IMG/VR virus record: IMGVR_UViG_3300033571_006754
Coordinates: 1 to 47,245 of that record
Origin: a virus
Strand: one strand, 5' to 3'
DNA length: 47,245 nucleotides
The position numbers and the translations under genes were made by a program. This document shows positions 36,419-44,721 of this stretch, one piece after another. Under the pieces are notes generated by a model. It was given only the letters and a program-made list of their open reading frames with translations, was not told the origin of the DNA and did not search any database. Position 1 is the stretch's first letter, and every line of letters starts with the position of its first letter.

Positions 36419-37885
36419 ATGGCATATACAGTCACCACAACAGCAGGAACGGTAATCACCACAGTAGCAGATGGTACCGTAAATACCACGAGCACTAGTC
36501 TTGCCTTAATAGGTAAAAACTATGCAGGTTACGGTATTTTCTTAAATGAAAACTATGTACAGTTGCTAGAAAATTTCAGCGATTCTACACCTCCTACAGC
36601 ACCCCTAACCGGACAACTATGGTACGATAATGTAAACGATATATTAAAAGTTTACAATGGCGACACTAATGTTTGGAAACCTATTTCAAGTAGTATTGCA
36701 CAAGGTACTGCGCCAAGCGGCAGTATCAGCGTTACTGGTGATATTTGGTGGGACACAACAAACGCTCAGCTCAAAGTTTGGTCAGGAAGTGCGTGGATTG
36801 TTATTGGTCCAGCATATTCGAGCACAGCAGGATCATCAGGTCCACTCACTGAAACCATTTTAGATACAGGTGGTAATCCGCATGTAGTTACAAAATTTAA
36901 TATTTCGGGTAGTACTATTGCTATTTTAAGCAAGGATGCAACTTTTACTCCACAGACAGCTATCCCTGGCTTTGCTACTATTATTCCAGGAATGAACTTA
37001 ATCAGTGCTAGTACCTTAACAGGTGCCCAATTTACAGGTGCTACCACAGGTGCTAGTACCTTAGGTGGGCTCACAGCTAGTCAGTTTTTACGTAGCGATA
37101 TCAGCCAAACAACTAATTTTGCCTTTGGTGCAGCAGGCGGGTTAACAGTAGGCAGCGACTTAACATTCAATTCAACATCACCCACAGTTGCAGTTGTAGG
37201 TCAAACCACCCTAAACAAAAATTTACGTTTTGACCTTAATCGCAGTGGTGTTACAACCACAGCTTTAACTCTTACAGCGTCTACAAATACAGTAACAGTC
37301 GGTAACGCATTAATAGTTTCTGGTCCTGCATCAGTTTCTAGCACACTGGCTGTTACTGGAGTAACAACGGTGTCAGCTAATATTGTGCCAAATGCATCCG
37401 GTACTGTAAGTATCGGGACTTCAGCCACAAGATTTGCTAATGTTTGGGCAACCACATTTACTGGAAATTTAATAGGTACTGCGGTTCAAGCACAATACGC
37501 TGACTTGGCAGAACGTTTTGCTTCAGACAGTACATATCCAGCTGGTACAGTGGTATCGTTAGGCGGTATTAAAGAAATTACAGCCGCGGCAGAAGAATTA
37601 ACAGAAGATGTATTTGGAGTGATAAGTAAAGCAGCAGGATTTTTAATGAATAGCACAGCAGGAACTGATGCAACACATCCGGCAGTTGCGGTAAATGGTC
37701 GAGTACCAGTCCGGGTCGTTGGTATTGTTCGCAAGGGCGATCGCTTGGTATCAGCTGGCATGGGTTTAGCTAGGGCAGCTAAACGTACAGAAATCACAGC
37801 ATTTAACGTCATTGGACGAGCATTAGAAAATAAAACAACAGATGGCGAAGGTACGATCGAAGCCATTGTTAAACTAAATAGTTAA
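36419..37885 (+). CDS. Tail fibre protein, paralogue 3, with a conserved C-terminal fibre domain
   Basis: 488 residues, the longest of the three paralogues. Shared module: LIGKNYAGYGIFLNENYVQL, GQLWYDN, GDIWWDT and AFGTATIIPG-type block (actual sequence PGFATIIPGMN). IVPNASGTVSIGTSATRFAN parallels paralogue 2. The last ~130 residues (from YADLAERFASDSTYPAGTVV) include FGVISKAAGFLMNS and GRVPVRVVGIVRKGDRLV. I recall this domain at the ends of many cyanophage fibres; it may be a trimerising or self-processing tip domain, but no catalytic residues can be assigned here. It has its own late promoter. Confidence 0.78.
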   Translation: MAYTVTTTAGTVITTVADGTVNTTSTSLALIGKNYAGYGIFLNENYVQLLENFSDSTPPTAPLTGQLWYDNVNDILKVYNGDTNVWKPISSSIAQGTAPSGSISVTGDIWWDTTNAQLKVWSGSAWIVIGPAYSSTAGSSGPLTETILDTGGNPHVVTKFNISGSTIAILSKDATFTPQTAIPGFATIIPGMNLISASTLTGAQFTGATTGASTLGGLTASQFLRSDISQTTNFAFGAAGGLTVGSDLTFNSTSPTVAVVGQTTLNKNLRFDLNRSGVTTTALTLTASTNTVTVGNALIVSGPASVSSTLAVTGVTTVSANIVPNASGTVSIGTSATRFANVWATTFTGNLIGTAVQAQYADLAERFASDSTYPAGTVVSLGGIKEITAAAEELTEDVFGVISKAAGFLMNSTAGTDATHPAVAVNGRVPVRVVGIVRKGDRLVSAGMGLARAAKRTEITAFNVIGRALENKTTDGEGTIEAIVKLNS

Positions 37886-37902
37886 AAAAGGAATAAAGTA
37901 AA

Positions 37903-38859
37903 ATGGCATACGCTACGGGCTCAATAATTGATGCATGGGACTATAATCTCTTAACATGGGGTGGTAATACCACAGGTACTTATACCAGTACGCCTAGCAA
38001 TCTAGCTTGGGTATGGGGTGTAGGTAACGCTGCTGTTGGGTACGGCCAAGATGCTACAGCTATGACCACAGTTAGTGTTGGTGGAACTGTCACAGCTACT
38101 CAATGGAGCACATTTGTACAGAGGTTGAATCTTACTTTAGGTCATCAAAGTGGCGCGGGTGCGCGGCTAGCAACAGGAAGTAATATCGGCATCGTCGCAG
38201 GTGCAACAATTCAAGCATTCGCCAACGTAGCCACAGCAGTTGGCACAGTTAATACCAACGCCGCATTATTCGCAGCACAAGGTGGTACCACAACAGGTAG
38301 TAACTTTGATGACTCTGTGTCAAGATCAGATGCTCTTACTAATCAAGTTTACGGTCAAAGAACAGTGACATTTTCTAGTGCAAATGCGGCACGCTACTTC
38401 TTCAATGCAGGCGGTCGATTAAATTATGTTGTTAGCACGCCAACTGCAGCAGGTTCAGGTCGTAACGCCAACTTTGTTGGTCTGATTAATGGCTTAGGTG
38501 GGTGGGGTCAACTTAATACCACATCATCGGGACGTACAGGTACAGGGCAAACACTAAACACAAACAGTACAACATTTGGTTATCGTAACAATGCCCTTAA
38601 TAGTTGGACAACAGTGGTGCAAGTAACCAGTACAGCAGCCACCTACACTAGTGATACTGCGGCCATCCAAGTACAAACAAACAGCAGTGATACTACCAAC
38701 GGCTCTAACGGATTAACCGTTCAATTCCGTTGTCTCTACAACCTTGTTGACAAGACATGGGATGATACAATTAACGTTACGCATAGAACACGTGTAGATA
38801 TTGTTTTTCCATCAACAACATATTTGGCAAACGCTTGGGGTACTCCGACAGTATCATAA
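37903..38859 (+). CDS. Tail/virion structural protein, Gly/Thr/Asn-rich
   Basis: 318 residues with strong SD (AAAAGGAATAAAGTAAA then ATG). The N-terminus IDAWDYNLLTWGGNTTG and the central SSANAARYFFNAGGRLNYVV are motifs I recall from T4-like marine phage tail proteins of unknown role. VRFRCLYNLVDKTWDDTINV-like sequence near the end (actual TVQFRCLYNLVDKTWDDTIN) is typical too. Low charge and many Thr/Ser/Asn suggest a beta-structured virion component, perhaps a fibre or decoration protein. It is the last gene of the fibre block and is followed by a terminator. Confidence 0.65.
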   Translation: MAYATGSIIDAWDYNLLTWGGNTTGTYTSTPSNLAWVWGVGNAAVGYGQDATAMTTVSVGGTVTATQWSTFVQRLNLTLGHQSGAGARLATGSNIGIVAGATIQAFANVATAVGTVNTNAALFAAQGGTTTGSNFDDSVSRSDALTNQVYGQRTVTFSSANAARYFFNAGGRLNYVVSTPTAAGSGRNANFVGLINGLGGWGQLNTTSSGRTGTGQTLNTNSTTFGYRNNALNSWTTVVQVTSTAATYTSDTAAIQVQTNSSDTTNGSNGLTVQFRCLYNLVDKTWDDTINVTHRTRVDIVFPSTTYLANAWGTPTVS

Positions 38860-38873
38860 TTGATGACAAATAC

Positions 38874-38904
38874 AAAAGCACTCCCAAGGGAGTGCTTTTT
38901 TTTT
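38874..38904 (+). terminator. Rho-independent terminator at the end of the fibre block
   Basis: AAAAGCACTCCC (38874-38885) pairs with GGGAGTGCTTTT (38888-38899). The T-run continues for 9 bases (38896-38904). The tight AA centre may open to a 4-base CAAG loop. This is the strongest terminator seen in the window. Confidence 0.92.
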
Positions 38905-38922
38905 GAGCAGAATTTACGGCCT

Positions 38923-38930
38923 GATAAATA
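38923..38930 (+). promoter_or_regulatory. Late promoter GATAAATA, exactly 5 bases before ATG
   Basis: GATAAATA then GCTGC then ATG (38936), between the terminator and the next gene. T4 spacing puts the transcript start on the A of the ATG; no ribosome site lies between. It restarts transcription for the right-arm operon. Confidence 0.65.
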
Positions 38931-38935
38931 GCTGC

Positions 38936-39250
38936 ATGAGCGATATCAATGAACTAGTAGAAGAAATCCGGCAAGCCACTGACTACCAAATTAATCGACG
39001 TATTCTACGTGAAAAGATCACTACAGATCTACACATAGCATATAACAATGGATTATTTTTGATTAAGCCAGAATTAATTGCTTTTCTTGCCACTTGGCCA
39101 AGCGATGAATTATATCTAGAAGATACATACCAAAATCCAATTAAAATCAATCGACAAGAATTCTTAACCCTGTGTCAGCAACACTATCAAATGGTTATGA
39201 ATGAGTGGCATATACAACATGACGAACTTAAACGCATCCGTAAAGTCTAG
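38936..39250 (+). CDS. Conserved small phage protein, function unknown
   Basis: 104 residues from ATG 38936; a TTG 33 bases upstream sits before the promoter and is rejected. It is charged and mostly helical: MSDINELVEEIRQATDYQIN, then REKITTDLHIAYNNGLFLI and SDELYLEDTYQNPIKINRQE, ending HDELKRIRKV. I recall this family (LEDxYxNPIxxNRQE core) in T4-like marine phages as a hypothetical protein. It is the first gene after the terminator and may be expressed from a leaderless late mRNA. The next gene starts within its last 32 bases. Confidence 0.75.
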   Translation: MSDINELVEEIRQATDYQINRRILREKITTDLHIAYNNGLFLIKPELIAFLATWPSDELYLEDTYQNPIKINRQEFLTLCQQHYQMVMNEWHIQHDELKRIRKV

Positions 39251-39989
39251 AGGTGTAGTCTTATTTGCGTTTAACACTGACACGGTTGATTATGAGTTAA
39301 TAGCTGAACGTGCCAGTCGATTAATCACGCACTCTCTTAATTTACCTGTAACTGTCATTACAGAAATGTCAGGCACGCAAACTAATACACGCTCAGGGTA
39401 TGCACACGGTACACAATGGTTTAATGGCGATCGTTATCGCGCTTACGAACTTAGTCCTTATGATGAAACCTTGTTATTAGACAGTGACTATCTTGTATTA
39501 GATGATGCACTATTAAAGATATTAGACACCATCGTTGATTATAATATAATGACTGATAATCAAAATTTTGTTCAGACCATGACAAGCAACATGGGTGATA
39601 TGAGTTTAAATTTTGTTTGGGCCACCGCGGTTGCATTTAAGAAAACACCAAAATCAAAAATGTTATTTGATCTGGTAGGTCGTGTACAAAATAATTATGG
39701 ATATTACTGTAAATTATACAATATAAGAAGTAGTAACTTCCGTAATGATTATGCGTTTGCTATCGCTGATAATATTATCAATGGATATACGGCTAGCACG
39801 GGCATACCGTGGACAATGTTGACTGTAGATAAAACAGTTAACGCATTAGAAATTAAAAATAATAAGATAATTATTAGAGAAGAAGAAGTTGCACACGTAA
39901 TATCAAAACAAAATATACACATCATGGATAAGGCATATCTGCAAAGTGATGCGTATGGAAGATTTATAGATACAGTATGTCAAAACTAG
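39219..39989 (+). CDS. Putative glycosyltransferase (GT-A type, DSD motif)
   Basis: 256 residues from ATG 39219; an in-frame ATG at 39201 is equally open and neither has a clear ribosome site. The N-terminal GVVLFAFNTDTVDYELIAER, a helical part, then ELSPYDETLLLDSDYLVLDD gives a DxD motif (residues 88-90) as in nucleotide-sugar-dependent transferases. It overlaps the next gene by 13 bases, and that gene is a distant relative (FDLTPFKETIKIESDILFTR). Donor and acceptor are unknown; context suggests work on a glycan or on a modified virion or host surface. Confidence 0.65.
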   Translation: MTNLNASVKSRGVVLFAFNTDTVDYELIAERASRLITHSLNLPVTVITEMSGTQTNTRSGYAHGTQWFNGDRYRAYELSPYDETLLLDSDYLVLDDALLKILDTIVDYNIMTDNQNFVQTMTSNMGDMSLNFVWATAVAFKKTPKSKMLFDLVGRVQNNYGYYCKLYNIRSSNFRNDYAFAIADNIINGYTASTGIPWTMLTVDKTVNALEIKNNKIIIREEEVAHVISKQNIHIMDKAYLQSDAYGRFIDTVCQN

Positions 39990-40822
39990 CTCAACAGGGA
40001 TTTCTGACATTTGCACAGAACAGTGACATAGACTATCTACGACTGTCTTATGTACAGGCCATGAGTATTAAATTAACCATGCCCGATGCCAAGTATGCTG
40101 TTATAGTTGATGAAGCAACATTAGCACAGGTTACAGATAAGCACCGCAAGATATTTGATTATATTATACCCGTGCCTGTTGACTATGCTCGAGATGAGGT
40201 GTGGAAATTGGCCAACGAATGGCAAGCATTTGATCTTACCCCATTTAAAGAAACAATTAAAATAGAGTCGGATATCTTGTTTACACGCAGTATTGATCAT
40301 TGGTGGACTGCTTTTCGTTTACGCGATCTAGTATTGAGTCTAGGCTGTCGAGATTATCAAGGTAATTTGGCAATTAGCAGACGCTATCGACGAATATTTG
40401 ATGACAATAATTTACCTGATACTTATAACGGATTGATGTATTTCCGTTATAGTCAACTAGCACATGATTTCTTTAGTAAAGCAAGACAAGTTTGGCAAAA
40501 TTGGGAATTGGTTACTAGTCAATTAAAAAATTATAGAGATGAACAGCCTAGTACAGATTTAGTTTATGCTATCACAGCAAATATTGTGGGCGTAGAAAGC
40601 TGTACATTGCCTGAATGTGATTTTATTAATTTCGCACACATGAAGAATAATATCAATGGGTGGTCAGAATCAACTCCATGGTCAGAAATGGTTTTGAGTG
40701 AATTCGATACACCTATGATAAGAATAAACAATGTTAATCAATATCATCCTGTACATTATCAAGACAAATCTTGGATAACCGATGACGTTGTGGAGAAATT
40801 TGAATATGAATACCACAGATGA
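39977..40822 (+). CDS. Putative glycosyltransferase, paralogue with ESD in place of DxD
   Basis: 281 residues. Similar in plan to the preceding gene: QGFLTFAQNSDIDYLRLSYV at the start and DLTPFKETIKIESDILFTRS at about 86-105. There ESD (97-99) stands where the neighbour has DSD; the first acidic residue is kept as Glu, so metal binding may persist or be altered. Two tandem relatives may add successive sugars or form a pair. The start has no strong Shine-Dalgarno and overlaps the previous stop by 13 bases, suggesting coupling. Confidence 0.6.
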   Translation: MSKLAQQGFLTFAQNSDIDYLRLSYVQAMSIKLTMPDAKYAVIVDEATLAQVTDKHRKIFDYIIPVPVDYARDEVWKLANEWQAFDLTPFKETIKIESDILFTRSIDHWWTAFRLRDLVLSLGCRDYQGNLAISRRYRRIFDDNNLPDTYNGLMYFRYSQLAHDFFSKARQVWQNWELVTSQLKNYRDEQPSTDLVYAITANIVGVESCTLPECDFINFAHMKNNINGWSESTPWSEMVLSEFDTPMIRINNVNQYHPVHYQDKSWITDDVVEKFEYEYHR

Positions 40823-41156
40823 ATTTATTAAGGCTATACAGGCAATTGAACTCATGCCAGAGCCTGAGATTGAGTACAGATTCTATTATGACGACTCTGG
40901 TAGAATTACTACTTGTAGCCAATCCAATCATCAGGAAAATGGTGAATATTTGGTTGTGTCTGAATACGAGTATCGACATTATTATCAGTACTATATAGAG
41001 AATGGCAAGCTAAAAATGATTGACATCAACCCAGGATATCGTGTACAATTAACTCGTAGTAATCAAGGTTATCGCGTGGTAAAAAATCACGCAGGTATCG
41101 TTTTGGCCGACGATGAAGAATACAAAAACGTAGAATATTATGACACAAATAATTGA
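40806..41156 (+). CDS. Conserved small phage protein, function unknown
   Basis: 116 residues from ATG 40806, preceded by GGAG at a good distance; an ATG at 40782 would overlap the previous gene by 41 bases. It is Tyr- and acid-rich: EIEYRFYYDDSGRITTCSQS, GEYLVVSEYEYRHYYQYYIE, then NQGYRVVKNHAGIVLADDEE. I recall similar proteins in T4-like marine phages without known function. The beta-hairpin pattern suggests a small folded binding protein. The next gene starts 17 bases before its end. Confidence 0.7.
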   Translation: MNTTDEFIKAIQAIELMPEPEIEYRFYYDDSGRITTCSQSNHQENGEYLVVSEYEYRHYYQYYIENGKLKMIDINPGYRVQLTRSNQGYRVVKNHAGIVLADDEEYKNVEYYDTNN

Positions 41157-42033
41157 TATAGCAGATTTGGACTGCATCTATCTTAGTTACGACGAACCTC
41201 GTAAAGAAGAAACTTGGATCAAGATACAGAACATGGTACCATGGGCCAAGCGTGTGGATGGAGTCAAAGGCAGTGATGCCGCGCATAAAGCAGCCGCAGA
41301 TGCCAGTGATACTGACAGATTTGTATTAATCGACGGTGATAATATTCCTGATACAGAATTTTTTAATCTACAACTAACACTGGATGACACGAGCAAAAAT
41401 GCTGTATTTCGTTGGAAGGCACGTAATCACATTAATGGACTGATGTATGGTAATGGTGGACTAAGTTGCTGGACTAAAGAATTTGTCTATGCTATGAAGA
41501 CACACGAAAACACAGATGGTACAGAAGCTAACGACGTAGAGTTTTGTTTTTATCCCAATTATTGGGCCATGCACGACTGTTATTCAACTACATATCCCAA
41601 CGCTACACCATTTCAAGCGTGGCGTGCAGGATTCCGTGAAGGTGTTAAAATGTGTTTAGATCGTGGACGCAAGCCAGGCTTAGTTGACTTCGAAGTTCGT
41701 GTACACAATCGCAACTACGATCATTTGTGTATTTGGCAAACTGTTGGCGCAGATGTAGATAACGGATTTTGGAGTATATACGGTGCAAGACTAGGTACAT
41801 GGATGACCATGCTGAATAATTGGGACTATCGTGATGTACAAGACTTTGACAAATTGGCAATATTGTGGGAAGAATTCAAAGATCATGGTGCTGATAACTG
41901 TACCGGTATTGGAAATATCCTAAGACAAAAATTAAGCCTACCTATAGTAGACATGGATCCAGAAGAAAGTCGATTCTTTAAACACCACTACAAGAGTGTG
42001 TTTAGAAATCAAGGAGTGATGGAAAGAGAATGA
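41140..42033 (+). CDS. Putative glycosyltransferase (DGD motif), conserved in marine T4-like phages
   Basis: 297 residues. CIYLSYDEPRKEETWIKIQN, WAKRVDGVKGSDAAHKAAAD, then DTDRFVLIDGDNIPD form the N-terminal half, with DGD (65-67) as the probable metal/nucleotide-sugar motif. The later NGLMYGNGGLSCWTKEFV and DVEFCFYPNYWAMHD may form the acceptor side. I recall this family from cyanophages as glycosyltransferase-like. Its stop overlaps the next start as ATGA, tying it to the sugar-nucleotide genes downstream. Confidence 0.68.
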   Translation: MTQIIDIADLDCIYLSYDEPRKEETWIKIQNMVPWAKRVDGVKGSDAAHKAAADASDTDRFVLIDGDNIPDTEFFNLQLTLDDTSKNAVFRWKARNHINGLMYGNGGLSCWTKEFVYAMKTHENTDGTEANDVEFCFYPNYWAMHDCYSTTYPNATPFQAWRAGFREGVKMCLDRGRKPGLVDFEVRVHNRNYDHLCIWQTVGADVDNGFWSIYGARLGTWMTMLNNWDYRDVQDFDKLAILWEEFKDHGADNCTGIGNILRQKLSLPIVDMDPEESRFFKHHYKSVFRNQGVMERE

Positions 42034-42797
42034 AGATCGGAATAATTGGATTGGGCGTAGTTGGTAGTGCAATAATGCAGGGTCTGCAGCAAATAGGCCA
42101 GCAGGTTAGTTTTTATGATACTAAATTTAAAGATACATCGATCGTTGATGTTTTAGATTCTGAAATAGTGTTTATTTGTGTGCCTACTCCCACAGTCAAC
42201 GGGTACTGCGACACTAGTATTATAGAACTTGTTATAAAAACATTAATGGATAATAATTACACCGGCATAATTGCTATAAAATCTACAGTTGCACCTAATT
42301 TTACCCAAGAATTGATAGAGAAATATAATAATCATAAAATCTGTTTTGTTCCTGAATTTCTGAGACAACGCTGTGCATTTGATGATTTTTATGCAAAGCA
42401 TGATGTATTGGTAATTGGAACCAACAATAGTAAAGTGTTTAACACAGTTAAAGAAGCCCACGGGTCTATTCCTGTACAAGTTATACAAGTATCACCAGTA
42501 GAAGCAGAAGTTGTAAAGTATTTTAACAATGTGCATAATGCTATGGAAATTGTTTTTGCAAACGCTGTACACGAAATGTCTGTAAAGTTAGGAGCAAAAT
42601 ATCAAAATGTTTATGATGCAATGACTAAGAGACATAATATTAATCCATCATACTTAAAATGTTCGGATGAATTTAAAGGTTATAGTGGTGCATGTTTGCC
42701 TAAAGATACAGAAGCATGGGCAAATTTAGCACAAGATTTGGGTGTTGATGTTAAATTGTTTGATGCGATTGTTAACGATAACAAAAGGTATCTATGA
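42030..42797 (+). CDS. Short UDP-glucose/GDP-mannose dehydrogenase family protein
   Basis: 255 residues against about 390-450 for usual members. The NAD-binding and catalytic parts are present: GLGVVGSA (7-14), VPTP (51-54), KSTV (84-87), PEF (108-110), VSPVEAEVVKYFNN with K163 and N166/N167, and YSGACLPKD with the catalytic Cys at 222. The C-terminal domain that binds the UDP moiety is missing, and the gene ends cleanly with an ATGA overlap to the next, so this is not a recent frameshift. It may make a uronic acid, work with a partner, or act on a different substrate. Confidence 0.82.
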   Translation: MKIGIIGLGVVGSAIMQGLQQIGQQVSFYDTKFKDTSIVDVLDSEIVFICVPTPTVNGYCDTSIIELVIKTLMDNNYTGIIAIKSTVAPNFTQELIEKYNNHKICFVPEFLRQRCAFDDFYAKHDVLVIGTNNSKVFNTVKEAHGSIPVQVIQVSPVEAEVVKYFNNVHNAMEIVFANAVHEMSVKLGAKYQNVYDAMTKRHNINPSYLKCSDEFKGYSGACLPKDTEAWANLAQDLGVDVKLFDAIVNDNKRYL

Positions 42798-43756
42798 GAA
42801 TTTTAGTCACAGGCAGCGAAGGCAGCTTAATGCAAGCATTGATACCAAAATTATTAGTGTTAGGGCATACTGTAATTGGTGTAGACAATTTATACAAGTA
42901 TGGCATTCCTAGTTCAAAAGCCGGTATAGATTATCAATTCTATCAACAAGACCTATTGAATTCTGATGAAATTTTAAAATTAACTAAAAATATTGATTTA
43001 GTAATTCATGCGGCAGCTAAAATATACGGAGTGCTTGGCTTACGAAACTATCGAGCTGATATACTGGGCGATGAAGTAACAGTGGCAAGGAATATTTTAA
43101 ATGCTTGTGTATTAAATAATATTAGTCATGTAGTCTATATGAGTTCAAGTATGGTTTACGACGCATGTGTTCAAGATATAACAGTTTCGTTAACAGAAGA
43201 TATGCCATTTTACTCTCCATATCCGAATACTGATTACGGCTTGGGGAAGTTAGTAACTGAAAGATTATGTAAAGCATACCACCAACAGTACGGTATTAAT
43301 TATACTGTGTGGAGACCATTTAATATTGTTAACCCGCAAGAAATTTCAATGACTGAACAAGGCATTAGTCATGTTATTCCCGACTTTATTAATAATATTG
43401 TTAAGAAAAAATTAAATCCACTGCCAATAATTGGCAACGGAGATCAGGTTAGATGCTTTACGTGGATAGAAGATGTAGCAGACATTCTTGCTCAATGCAC
43501 ATTTGACGATCGCACAAAAAACGAAATATTTAATATTGGTAATACTACCCCTGTCACTATGAAAGAGTTAGCAAATTTGATTAATCTTTTTGCTTTTGGA
43601 GAGAACAGAGAACTTAACTTTGTCACAGCAACAGACTATGAATACGATGTAAAGGTGCGAGTACCTTCAATAACAAAATTAAAAGGTATTATAAGCGACC
43701 CAAAATTTATGCCAATTGAAAGTATTATTCGGCAGTGTCTGGATGTTAGTAAATGA
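42794..43756 (+). CDS. NAD-dependent nucleotide-sugar epimerase/dehydratase (extended SDR)
   Basis: 320 residues. Rossmann motif VTGSEGSLMQA (5-15); the usual third Gly of TGxxGxxG is replaced, giving GxxGSLM. The catalytic set is S118/S119 (YMSSSMVY), Y148 and K152 (YGLGK). WRPFNIVNP and GDQVRCFTWIEDVADIL are standard for UDP-glucose 4-epimerase-like enzymes. The exact sugar change is not determined. The ATGA overlaps at both ends link it to the dehydrogenase and to the next transferase, so they probably act in one pathway. Confidence 0.85.
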   Translation: MRILVTGSEGSLMQALIPKLLVLGHTVIGVDNLYKYGIPSSKAGIDYQFYQQDLLNSDEILKLTKNIDLVIHAAAKIYGVLGLRNYRADILGDEVTVARNILNACVLNNISHVVYMSSSMVYDACVQDITVSLTEDMPFYSPYPNTDYGLGKLVTERLCKAYHQQYGINYTVWRPFNIVNPQEISMTEQGISHVIPDFINNIVKKKLNPLPIIGNGDQVRCFTWIEDVADILAQCTFDDRTKNEIFNIGNTTPVTMKELANLINLFAFGENRELNFVTATDYEYDVKVRVPSITKLKGIISDPKFMPIESIIRQCLDVSK

Positions 43757-44721
43757 TTCGCTTAGTTAACCACGATAAAAATATACATGATCTAGAGTAT
43801 AGAGTAGCAGATATGTTACACGAATACCAGTTGACTGGAATGATACATATAAGTACGAATGCCGAAGGTATTAGTTTAGAAGAAGTTAATTTTTTTAAAT
43901 TATTAGATTACATATGTGAAAAATTTAGTATCGACAAAAGTAAAGTACATATACACACCCATAATGTATTAGAAACCCATTCTGAATATAAAATTAACAC
44001 TTTTCTTAGTCATTGGTGGTATTCTGTACGGCCACATATAGATAAATTTTACGAGTATAAAGAAAAACAAACAGAACTTAAAACCTTATGCAGTTTTATA
44101 GGGAGAGCAAATTGGTGTAGATTAATTTTTGCGTCTTGGTTTTATAATAATTACAATGACAAATGTCTCATGAGTTTTAACTATAATCATACAGACGTTG
44201 ATAAATTGAATAGCAATCTTACAGAACTTAATTTTTATGATTCAACTTGTTTAGAAGAATCGGTATTGTTTCTAAAACATTGCCCTATACTTATAGATAA
44301 TTTATACTATAATAAAGAAGTACCGTATGACGAACAATGGCTTAATTTTTTAAATCCGTTAAATTACTATCATAAAGTATTCATTGATTTTGTAATTGAA
44401 ACCTATTTGTTTGGCGACACATTTTTCACCACAGAAAAAACACTGCGACCTATAATAGCAAAAACTCCATTTATTATATTTGGACCAAAGAATTATTTAA
44501 AAAATTTAAAAGGCATGGGATTTCAGACATTTAACCATTGGTGGGACGAGAGTTACGATTATTGCGAAGGCGCACACAGAGTTAACGAAACAAAAAAAGT
44601 ATTAGCAGAAATTTTTTCTTGGTCGCAAGAAAAAATGCAACAGGTATTAAAAGAAATGGAACCTGTGCTTGATCACAACAGAAACCTTTATTTAGGAATG
44701 AAACGCAATGACCAAAAGTAA
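43753..44721 (+). CDS. Putative fucosyltransferase-like glycosyltransferase
   Basis: 322 residues. The C-terminal block FTTEKTLRPIIAKTPFIIFG (about 225-244), then YLKNLKGMGFQTFNHWWDES, resembles the donor-binding part of GT10-type fucosyltransferases (FxxEK...P...G) and a family I recall in T4-like marine phages. The N-terminal half is Asn/Lys-rich and not recognisable. Sampled lines are AT-rich (about 27% G+C). It starts by ATGA overlap with the epimerase and overlaps the radical SAM gene downstream by 14 bases, whose SD is inside it. Confidence 0.65.
   Translation: MIRLVNHDKNIHDLEYRVADMLHEYQLTGMIHISTNAEGISLEEVNFFKLLDYICEKFSIDKSKVHIHTHNVLETHSEYKINTFLSHWWYSVRPHIDKFYEYKEKQTELKTLCSFIGRANWCRLIFASWFYNNYNDKCLMSFNYNHTDVDKLNSNLTELNFYDSTCLEESVLFLKHCPILIDNLYYNKEVPYDEQWLNFLNPLNYYHKVFIDFVIETYLFGDTFFTTEKTLRPIIAKTPFIIFGPKNYLKNLKGMGFQTFNHWWDESYDYCEGAHRVNETKKVLAEIFSWSQEKMQQVLKEMEPVLDHNRNLYLGMKRNDQK

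Noticed and set aside
37486-37866. 126-residue open frame antisense to fibre paralogue 3
   Set aside because: It is fully antisense to a well-supported fibre gene, has no ribosome site, and its composition mirrors the repeated Thr/Ala/Val codons of the fibre.
38903-38935. TTG start for the gene at 38936
   Set aside because: It would put the start inside the terminator T-run and upstream of the late promoter; the ATG is exactly placed after GATAAATA.
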